DNA from: an uncultured Clostridia bacterium
GTDB lineage: Bacteria; Bacillota; Clostridia; Oscillospirales; Oscillospiraceae
Length of the DNA: 10,900 nucleotides
Direction: 5' to 3'
Assembly (NCBI GenBank): GCA_946060825.1
Contig: CAMGPO010000012.1
Location: 1 to 10,900, forward strand
The notes under the pieces were generated by a model. It saw nothing but the letters and a program-made list of their open reading frames with translations. It was not told the origin of the DNA and did not search any database. Below are positions 6,155 through 10,900 of the stretch, in pieces. The position numbers were made by a program, and so were the translations under genes. The number at the start of each line of letters is the position of its first letter. Position 1 is the first letter of the stretch.

Positions 6155-7859
6155 GCGGTGGAGCTGGGTCACAGTTGTTCTGTCCGCCGTCCTGCTTGCC
6201 GGATGTGCGGCCCCTTCGGCCGGCGGACAGACGCCTGTCTCCCCGGACGGTGTACCGGAGACGTCGGAGCCGGACACGGCTTCCATGGAAGTGACGGCGC
6301 TCCCGGACAGCGGCGAGCTGTTCTCGGACGCCGACCGGGAAATCGGCTATGAGGAATCGACCACCGCCGTGATCGAACTGAATGACGGCGGGAGCTCCTG
6401 TGATTCCGGTTCCGTGCTGATTTCCGGTTCCACGGTGACCATCGGCGAGGCCGGAGCCTATCTCCTGCGGGGCAGCCTGTCCAACGGGCAGATTGTTGTC
6501 CGCGCGGACGAAAAGGACAACGTTCACCTCATTTTGGAGGGAGTTTCGGTGCAGTGCACCGGCGGTGCAGCCCTCTATGTGGCTGAGGCCGACAAGGTGG
6601 TGGTCACCCTGGTCAAGGACACGGAAAACAGCCTTGGCTCCTCCGGCGCGTTCGCGGCCTCAGAGGAGGCCAATATCGACGCTGCGGTCTTTTCCCGGGC
6701 TGACCTGACCTTCAACGGCGAGGGAGGTCTGAATGTCTCCTGTGAAACCGGCCACGGCATCGTCTCCAAGGATGATCTTGTCGTGATCTCCGGTAGCTAC
6801 GGAGTGACGGCCTCCGGCCATGCACTCTCCGGCAAGGACAGCGTCCGTATCGCCGGCGGCGATTTTGCCCTTGAGGCAGGCACGGACGGCATCCACGCGG
6901 AAAATGCCGACGATCCGAGTCTTGGCTACCTGTGTATTGCGGACGGCAGTTTTGTAATCCGCAGCACCAGCGACGGCCTCGACGCCGCCTCCACGCTGGA
7001 GATCCGAGGCGGAAGCCTGAACATCGCTGCGGGAGACGACGGCATCCACAGCGACGGCGATCTGATCCTCTCCGGCGGCGTCATCGGAATCACGGAAAGC
7101 GTGGAGGGGATCGAGGGGATGTGCGTTGCGGTCTCCGGCAGTGAGATCACCCTTTGCGCCTCGGACGATGGTATCAACGCGGCCAGTCCGGAAGCGAGCG
7201 GCGATACAATGCGCACCGTCTCTGACTGCTGGATTATAATCAGCGGCGGCAGGCTGGAAATTGACGCCTCCGGCGACGGAATCGACTCCAACGGCGACCT
7301 TTTGGTCACCGGCGGAGAGACCTACGTTGCCGGACCGTCATCGGGCGCCGACAGTGCGCTGGACTATTCCGGTTCGGCTGTGATTACGGGCGGCATCTTT
7401 GCGGCGTCCGGTTCCAGCGGCATGGCCATGAATTTCGGCGCGTCCTCCACCCAGCCCGCCTTTCTGGTGACGCTGCCGCAGGGTTACACCGGCAGTTCGG
7501 TCACAGTTTCCGCTGCATCCGGGGCAGAGCTGCTCCGCTGGAGCTGTGAAAAGTCCTTTGATTCTCTGGTTTTCAGCAGTCCGGAACTGTCGGTTGGCGA
7601 GACGTACATGGTGACGGTAGGAGATCAGAGCCTTTCCGTGGAGCTGACGGATACAATCACCGGAAGCAGCATGGGCAGCTTTGGCGGCGGACAGCGGGGC
7701 GGCCGGGGAGGCACCAAGCCCGAGGGGATGCCAGAGGATCCGTCCGGCGGCATGGACGGCGAAAGAACGCCGCGGCAATGGGAGACGGACGGCGAGGTGC
7801 CCGGAATGCCGCCCGACGGCACTGCGCCCCGGGATACAGAAACCTGGAAAGAGGGATAA
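6144..7859 (+). CDS. Cthe_2159-type beta-helix carbohydrate-binding lipoprotein
   Basis: This 571-aa exported lipoprotein starts with a short basic and hydrophobic signal peptide ending in the lipobox LLAGC (Cys21), so it should be anchored to the outer face of the membrane. A mature linker rich in Ser, Pro and Thr is followed by a repetitive domain (about 75-470). Its motifs recur about every 20-45 residues: GHGIVSKDD, GTDGIHAENADD, TSDGLDAAS, GDDGIHSDGD, SDDGINAAS and SGDGIDSNGD. They fit the rungs of the Cthe_2159 (DUF4353) parallel beta-helix. The Clostridium thermocellum founder was reported to bind cellulose and polygalacturonate, and the repeated Asp-Gly turns are candidate calcium sites. 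From about residue 505 the tail is low-complexity (Gly, Arg, Pro, Met, Asp), as in many family members. It is the third gene of the VTC operon, overlapping DUF4956 by 11 nt, with GGAGGAGG upstream. The ligand here is unknown. Confidence 0.85.
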   Translation: MRCKRWSWVTVVLSAVLLAGCAAPSAGGQTPVSPDGVPETSEPDTASMEVTALPDSGELFSDADREIGYEESTTAVIELNDGGSSCDSGSVLISGSTVTIGEAGAYLLRGSLSNGQIVVRADEKDNVHLILEGVSVQCTGGAALYVAEADKVVVTLVKDTENSLGSSGAFAASEEANIDAAVFSRADLTFNGEGGLNVSCETGHGIVSKDDLVVISGSYGVTASGHALSGKDSVRIAGGDFALEAGTDGIHAENADDPSLGYLCIADGSFVIRSTSDGLDAASTLEIRGGSLNIAAGDDGIHSDGDLILSGGVIGITESVEGIEGMCVAVSGSEITLCASDDGINAASPEASGDTMRTVSDCWIIISGGRLEIDASGDGIDSNGDLLVTGGETYVAGPSSGADSALDYSGSAVITGGIFAASGSSGMAMNFGASSTQPAFLVTLPQGYTGSSVTVSAASGAELLRWSCEKSFDSLVFSSPELSVGETYMVTVGDQSLSVELTDTITGSSMGSFGGGQRGGRGGTKPEGMPEDPSGGMDGERTPRQWETDGEVPGMPPDGTAPRDTETWKEG

Positions 7860-7865
7860 AAAACC

Positions 7866-7899
7866 GCGGCCGGTCTGTTTCAGACCGGCTGCAGTTTTT
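7866..7899. terminator. Bidirectional intrinsic terminator between convergent operons
   Basis: A perfect 9-bp stem, GCCGGTCTG (7869-7877) with CAGACCGGC (7881-7889), has a TTT loop and can be extended by three pairs. On the plus strand it is followed by GCAGTTTTT; on the minus strand the six A residues at 7858-7863 give a TTTTTT tail. It can therefore end both the lipoprotein operon and the converging nitroreductase operon. Confidence 0.85.
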
Positions 7900-7921
7900 C
7901 TGGTTTGATTTAACTGTGTGT

Positions 7922-8428
7922 TCAGAGCAAAATGTCCGCAAGCGACTTGGAGGCGAAGTGGGTGGGGCGCGGGGTGGCGTCCTCCCGGGCATAGCCGAGA
8001 ATCAGCAGCGCCACCGGTCCGAGGTTGGCGGCAAGATCGAAGGCCTCCGCCATCCGGCGGGGATCCCAGTGCATCACCCAGATCGAGCCGACGCCGAGGT
8101 CGGTAGCTTCCAGCATCATGTGGGTCGTCACAATGCTGGCGTCGATCTCACCGCTCCGCTTCCCGTCAAAGGGCCGCTGCCAGCACGCCTCCCGGTCATA
8201 GCAGACAAGAAGCGCCTTGTCAAAATGCAGATTGCTGCGGGTGACTTCCTGCAAAGCCTGTTTCTGCACCTCGCTGCGGATGACCAGGATCCGCTGGGGC
8301 TGAAAATTGCAGGCCGTCGGCGCGGCCAGGCCTGCCTGCAGGATCTTTTCCAAAACGTCGCCGGGGATCTCCCGGTCTGCGTAATGCAGGACGGAAAACC
8401 GGCTGCGAGCCTGATCCAGAAAGTCCAT
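7922..8428 (-). CDS. Nitroreductase family (FMN-dependent) protein
   Basis: This 168-aa protein of the small nitroreductase family probably binds FMN as a homodimer and uses NAD(P)H to reduce an unidentified substrate. Visible family features are the N-terminal RSRFSVLHY (phosphate-binding Arg/Ser region), the AAPTACNFQPQ loop, the helix DASIVTTHMMLEATDLGVGSIWV with the conserved late Gly, and LLILGYA near the C terminus. It is last in a three-gene minus-strand operon. Its start codon shares one base with the stop of the preceding TSCPD gene (TAATG), and no strong ribosome-binding site is seen, so translation is probably coupled. The substrate cannot be inferred. Confidence 0.88.
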   Translation of the reverse strand: MDFLDQARSRFSVLHYADREIPGDVLEKILQAGLAAPTACNFQPQRILVIRSEVQKQALQEVTRSNLHFDKALLVCYDREACWQRPFDGKRSGEIDASIVTTHMMLEATDLGVGSIWVMHWDPRRMAEAFDLAANLGPVALLILGYAREDATPRPTHFASKSLADILL

Positions 8429-8679
8429 TACAGCTGTGCTTTGGCCTTTTCCAGCGCTCGGGCGAGCTGGTCGGGGCAGGAGGTGGGTTTGAAGCCGCAG
8501 TGGATGCCCTTCAGCCTGTCGATGACCTCGTCGATGTCCAGACCCTCGACTAGACGGCCAATGCCCTGAAGATTGCCGTTGCAGCCGCTGGTGTAGACGA
8601 CGTTGTGCAGCTTGTGATCGATGATCTCAAAGTGGATGTTGGTGGAACAGGTGCCCTGGGTGCGGTAATCGAATTCCAT
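8428..8679 (-). CDS. TIGR03905-family TSCPD domain protein
   Basis: This 83-aa small cytosolic protein has the signature YRTQGTCSTNI, the middle motif GCNGNLQGI and the C-terminal GIHCGFKPTSCPDQLA that names the TSCPD domain. Four cysteines (11, 33, 61, 68) are spaced as in the family and could bind metal. Related TSCPD modules occur at the C terminus of some class II ribonucleotide reductases; the free-standing family has no assigned function. The start has AAGGAG about 7 nt upstream. It lies 33 nt after ybaK and is translationally coupled to the nitroreductase gene, so all three are probably one transcript. Confidence 0.88.
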   Translation of the reverse strand: MEFDYRTQGTCSTNIHFEIIDHKLHNVVYTSGCNGNLQGIGRLVEGLDIDEVIDRLKGIHCGFKPTSCPDQLARALEKAKAQL

Positions 8680-8712
8680 GGTATTTGACTCCTTTTTATG
8701 TTTTTCCTTCCG

Positions 8713-9189
8713 TTACAGCAGGGAGACGAGATCAGCATATGCAATCCCGCAGTAGGCAGCCAGATCATCGGGGGAGAGAATGATCTGACAGCCCCGGGTT
8801 CCGGCAGAAACGGCGATCTCGTCATAGAGCTGGGCCGTTTCGTCCATGCAGGTGGGGAACTTTTTCTTCATGCCCACAGGCGAACAGCCGCCCCGGACAT
8901 AGCCGGTCAGCGGCAGCAGCTCCTTCACATGAATCAGCTCTACCTTTTTGTCTCCGGCGGCTTTGGCTGCCTTTTTGAGATCCAGCTCACAGCAGACCGG
9001 AATGCAGAACACAAGATACCCCTGCTTTTCTCCCCGCGCCACCAGGGTTTTGAACACCTGCTCCGATGGCATTCCCGTAGCCTCGGCGGCGTGCATGCCG
9101 CTGAGATCCTGCTCGTCGTAGTCGTATTCCGCCGTGCGGTAGGCAATGCCGGCGGCGTCCAGCAGCCGCATCACATTGGTTCGGATCAT
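8713..9189 (-). CDS. ybaK: Cys-tRNA(Pro) deacylase YbaK/EbsC
   Basis: This 158-aa trans-editing enzyme hydrolyses cysteine mischarged on tRNA(Pro), correcting errors of prolyl-tRNA synthetase. The start chosen is MIRTNVMRLLDAAGI, preceded by GAGGGAGGG; an in-frame extension to 9258 runs through the promoter and has no ribosome-binding site. Family motifs are TNVMRLLDAAGI (4-15), EYDYDEQDLSG (21-31), VFKTLV with the conserved catalytic-site Lys47, a central GYLVFCIPV strand, and GYVRGGCSPVGMKKK, the diagnostic glycine-rich loop. It is the first gene of a minus-strand operon and is transcribed divergently from a second YbaK-fold gene at 9305. Confidence 0.92.
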   Translation of the reverse strand: MIRTNVMRLLDAAGIAYRTAEYDYDEQDLSGMHAAEATGMPSEQVFKTLVARGEKQGYLVFCIPVCCELDLKKAAKAAGDKKVELIHVKELLPLTGYVRGGCSPVGMKKKFPTCMDETAQLYDEIAVSAGTRGCQIILSPDDLAAYCGIAYADLVSLL

Positions 9190-9214
9190 GCCGGTCCCTC
9201 CCTCATTGTGAGGT

Positions 9215-9243
9215 ATTATACCGCAAAGATCGGGTGCTTGCAA
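9215..9243 (-). promoter_or_regulatory. Minus-strand promoter of the ybaK operon (shared -35)
   Basis: Read on the minus strand: -35 TTGCAA (9243-9238), a 17-bp spacer and a perfect -10 TATAAT (9220-9215). The -10 lies inside an 11-bp dyad GGTAT-T-ATACC (9212-9222). The predicted leader is about 20 nt and contains the GAGGGAGGG ribosome-binding site. The -35 hexamer is its own reverse complement and also serves the divergent promoter. Confidence 0.7.
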
Positions 9244-9266
9244 GATTTGTGTGAACATGTTACAAT
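9238..9266 (+). promoter_or_regulatory. Plus-strand promoter of the second YbaK-fold gene (shared -35)
   Basis: -35 TTGCAA (9238-9243, 4/6), a 17-bp spacer, then an extended -10 TGT-TACAAT (TG at 9258-9259, hexamer 9261-9266, 5/6). The start site would be near 9273, with a leader of about 32 nt and AAGGAG at 9290-9295. It uses the same six bases as the -35 of the opposite promoter. Confidence 0.7.
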
Positions 9267-9304
9267 GACAAAAACGTACTTTTTTCCATAAGGAGAGAAT
9301 TGTT

Positions 9305-9787
9305 ATGTCGATCGAACGGGTTCGCGCCTTCTTCCAGCAGTATGGACTGGAAGATCGGATTCAGGAATTTGACGTCTCCAGCGCCACGGTGGAGCTTGCG
9401 GCCCAGGCCGTCGGTGTGGAGGGCGCCAGGATCGCCAAGACGCTATCCTTCCTGCTGAAGGACGGGAGCTGCATCCTGATCGTCGCCGCCGGTGACGCCA
9501 AGGTGGACAACGTCAAATACAAGAATTATTTCGGCACGAAGGCCAAGATGCTGCCCCATGATGCCGTGCCGGAGTATGTGGGTCACGCCGTCGGCGGCGT
9601 CTGTCCCTTTGCCGTCAAGGAGGGCGTCAAGGTGTACCTGGACGAATCCCTCAGACGGTTTGAGACGGTGTTCCCGGCGGCCGGCAGCAGCAACAGCGCC
9701 ATCGAGATGTCCATGGAGGAGCTGGAGAAGTATTCCGGCGCCGAGGCCTGGATCGACGTCTGTAAGGGCTGGCAGAGCGAAGCATAA
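9305..9787 (+). CDS. YbaK/aminoacyl-tRNA editing domain protein
   Basis: This 160-aa protein has the YbaK/ProX aminoacyl-tRNA deacylase fold but is clearly a different subfamily from the divergent ybaK. Visible features are RIAKTLSFLL with the conserved active-site Lys45, VAAGDAKVDNVKYKN (60-74), GGVCPFAVKEGVKVYLD (97-113) and the PAAGSSNSAIEMS segment, matching the clostridial family usually labelled 'YbaK/EbsC family protein'. Proteins of this fold hydrolyse mischarged tRNAs such as Ala-tRNA(Pro) or Cys-tRNA(Pro); which tRNA this one edits cannot be said. AAGGAG 9 nt upstream supports the start. It is monocistronic, with a terminator after 9787. Confidence 0.85.
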   Translation: MSIERVRAFFQQYGLEDRIQEFDVSSATVELAAQAVGVEGARIAKTLSFLLKDGSCILIVAAGDAKVDNVKYKNYFGTKAKMLPHDAVPEYVGHAVGGVCPFAVKEGVKVYLDESLRRFETVFPAAGSSNSAIEMSMEELEKYSGAEAWIDVCKGWQSEA

Positions 9788-9796
9788 CCGGAAGGA

Positions 9797-9824
9797 CTGC
9801 GGGGCGATGCTCCGCAGGCTTTTT
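9797..9824 (+). terminator. Intrinsic terminator after the second YbaK-fold gene
   Basis: A 9-bp stem (9797-9805 with 9809-9817; CTGCGG/CCGCAG plus three inner pairs, one of them a G·T) has a GAT loop and is followed by GCTTTTT. Confidence 0.85.
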
Positions 9825-9882
9825 GCATGAAATGGGATCCGTGGGGCATACTGACTCCAAACATTCGCTTGGAGGGAATTCC

Positions 9883-10572
9883 ATGAACGACAATCCGGAC
9901 CGCATGGAACAGGAACGGGAACAGATGACGGAGCTGGGGACCAGCGCAGTCAAAACCAACTACGGCGTGATTTATACCCTGTCCATCATCGGCCAAATCG
10001 AGGGCCACCAGACTCTGCCGGAGAACGTCAAGACGACGAAATATGAGCATATTCTGCCACTTCTGGCCGGCATTGAGGAAAACGAGGAAATCGGCGGCCT
10101 CCTGCTGCTGCTCAATACCGTGGGCGGCGATATCGAGGCGGGCCTGGCCATCGCGGAGCTGATCTCCGGAATGAAAAAACCGACGGTGTCTCTGGTGCTC
10201 GGCGGCGGCCACTCCATTGGCGTTCCCCTGGCCGTGGCAGCAAAGAAGTGCATGATCGCCCAATCGGCCAGCATGACCATCCATCCGGTGCGGATGACGG
10301 GTATGGTCATCGGTGCGCCTCAGACCTACCAGTATTTCAACAAGGTGCAGGATCAGATTCTGGACTTTGTCACGGCCCACTCTAAGATCACAAAAGCGCA
10401 GCTTCTCCACTATATGATGGCCACCGGCGAGATCGCCACGGATGTGGGTACGGTTCTCTACGGCCAGGAGGCAGTGGACTGCGGCCTGATCGAGCGGGTG
10501 GGCAGTCTCGGCGACGCCCTGGACTGCCTCCACCGGCTTATTGAACGGAATCAGCGGAAAAAACCAAAATAA
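9883..10572 (+). CDS. ClpP-family (S14) serine protease, TepA-like
   Basis: This 229-aa protein has the ClpP/crotonase-like protease fold, closest by motif to the Bacillus TepA (translocation-enhancing) group. The start is the ATG 6 nt after GGAGGG (9871-9876); an in-frame ATG at 9823 lies in the preceding terminator. The candidate catalytic triad is Ser111 in GGGHSIGVP, His134 in MTIHPVRM and Asp187 in ATDVGTVL. The substrate-groove segment NTVGGDIEAGLAIAE is typical of ClpP-like enzymes. The charged N terminus has no signal peptide, so it is probably cytosolic. No chaperone gene is adjacent. TepA was linked to protein secretion and sporulation in Bacillus; its target here is unknown. A weak possible promoter (TTGCAT, 18 bp, CATACT; 9823-9852) precedes it. 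Confidence 0.87.
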   Translation: MNDNPDRMEQEREQMTELGTSAVKTNYGVIYTLSIIGQIEGHQTLPENVKTTKYEHILPLLAGIEENEEIGGLLLLLNTVGGDIEAGLAIAELISGMKKPTVSLVLGGGHSIGVPLAVAAKKCMIAQSASMTIHPVRMTGMVIGAPQTYQYFNKVQDQILDFVTAHSKITKAQLLHYMMATGEIATDVGTVLYGQEAVDCGLIERVGSLGDALDCLHRLIERNQRKKPK

Positions 10573-10577
10573 GAAGC

Positions 10578-10604
10578 AGGGCGAAGACATCCGTCTTCGC
10601 CTTT
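10578..10604 (+). terminator. Probable intrinsic terminator after the TepA-like gene
   Basis: A perfect 9-bp stem, GGCGAAGAC (10580-10588) with GTCTTCGCC (10593-10601), has an ATCC loop and is followed by only a short TTT. The hairpin is strong but the U tract is weak. Confidence 0.65.
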
Positions 10605-10681
10605 CGCATTGGCGGAACTATTTCATGACAGATATCGCCGGGAGAGGAGACGGCATATCCGGAAAAGATGATAACATGGAC

Positions 10682-10717
10682 TGGAAATACTTCTCTGTTT
10701 GTGGTACTATATATATT
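10682..10717 (+). promoter_or_regulatory. Tentative promoter upstream of uppP
   Basis: One option is TGGAAA (10682-10687), a 17-bp spacer and TACTAT (10705-10710), each 4/6. Another -10 is TATATT (10712-10717, 5/6) with no matching -35. The AT-rich block contrasts with the GC-rich surroundings and lies about 40 bp before the gene, where a promoter is expected. Confidence 0.35.
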
Positions 10718-10753
10718 CAGTGAAAAAATGTACCGACAGACAGGAGGAACCAT

Positions 10754-10900
10754 ATGTCGTATCTCTATGCTATATTCCTGGGCATTGTGCAGGGTGTGGC
10801 GGAGTTTCTGCCCATTTCCAGCTCCGGCCATCTCTCCATCTTTCAGCATTTTCTGAACCTGCAGAATCCGGAGGAGAGCAACCTGTTTTTTGATGTCCTG
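10754..10900 (+). CDS. uppP: Undecaprenyl-diphosphatase UppP/BacA, N-terminal part
   Basis: Only the first 49 codons are in the window; the reading frame stays open at the right edge. The start [14 protein letters not shown] has AGGAGG-like CAGGAGGAAC (10741-10750) just upstream. The family signature is complete here: [18 protein letters not shown], with the conserved Glu and the PISSSGHL loop. UppP is an integral membrane enzyme that dephosphorylates undecaprenyl diphosphate to recycle the lipid carrier for peptidoglycan and other wall polymers, and its overexpression confers bacitracin resistance. The catalytic C-terminal part is not visible. Confidence 0.93.
   Translation, partial: MSYLYAIFLGIVQGVAEFLPISSSGHLSIFQHFLNLQNPEESNLFFDVL

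Noticed and set aside
6880..7300. Repetitive GGCGACGGC-type DNA considered as a tandem repeat or CRISPR-like array
   Set aside because: The repetition is at the protein level (Asp-Gly turns of the beta-helix). Units vary in length and sequence and there are no uniform spacers.
7778..8569. 263-codon plus-strand open frame running through the terminator and opposite the nitroreductase/TSCPD genes
   Set aside because: It crosses a strong bidirectional terminator and lies antisense to genes with clear family motifs and ribosome-binding sites.
8698..9291. 197-codon plus-strand open frame opposite ybaK
   Set aside because: The minus strand carries the complete YbaK protein, and the antisense frame has no domain and no upstream ribosome-binding site.
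10625..10723. Possible 32-codon small gene between the TepA-like gene and uppP
   Set aside because: There is no Shine-Dalgarno sequence before its ATG. It follows a terminator hairpin, and its 3' half coincides with the AT-rich promoter-like DNA of uppP.

Overview
The window looks like a chromosomal segment of a GC-rich, strictly anaerobic clostridium. An oxygen-sensitive [FeFe] hydrogenase, a lactate/malate-type dehydrogenase, strong GGAGG ribosome-binding sites, a TepA-like ClpP protease, a TSCPD protein and a Cthe_2159-type lipoprotein point to the gut Oscillospirales (Oscillibacter/Flavonifractor-like). This placement is inferred from gene content, not from a marker gene. I see no mobile elements, RNA genes or CRISPR.

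Region 1 (1-2719) is fermentative redox metabolism. An NAD-dependent L-2-hydroxyacid dehydrogenase of the LDH/MDH family is followed by a group B-like monomeric [FeFe] hydrogenase. Each is a single-gene unit with its own promoter region and terminator.

Region 2 (2720-7899) is the most interesting part. An OmpR-type response regulator and its sensor kinase are followed by a three-gene overlapping operon: a VTC/polyphosphate-polymerase-domain protein, a DUF4956 membrane protein and a Cthe_2159-type beta-helix carbohydrate-binding lipoprotein. The regulator operon and the three-gene operon are each preceded by almost the same 18-bp box (14/18 identical), in both cases exactly 8 bp upstream of a -10 hexamer and with no good -35. 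This suggests that the two-component system activates itself and the downstream operon, making a five-gene regulon that probably modifies or senses the cell surface.

Region 3 (7900-9824) holds a minus-strand operon (ybaK Cys-tRNA(Pro) deacylase, TSCPD protein, nitroreductase) and, divergently, a second YbaK-fold protein. The divergent promoters share a single self-complementary -35 hexamer (TTGCAA), with a -10 exactly 17 bp away on each side. The two editing-domain paralogues may therefore be co-regulated or compete for polymerase.

Region 4 (9825-10900) has a TepA-like ClpP-family serine protease and the 5' end of uppP (undecaprenyl-diphosphatase), which runs off the right edge.

All intergenic gaps are under about 200 bp. 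Most genes or operons end in a clear intrinsic terminator hairpin, so transcription-unit boundaries are unusually well defined.
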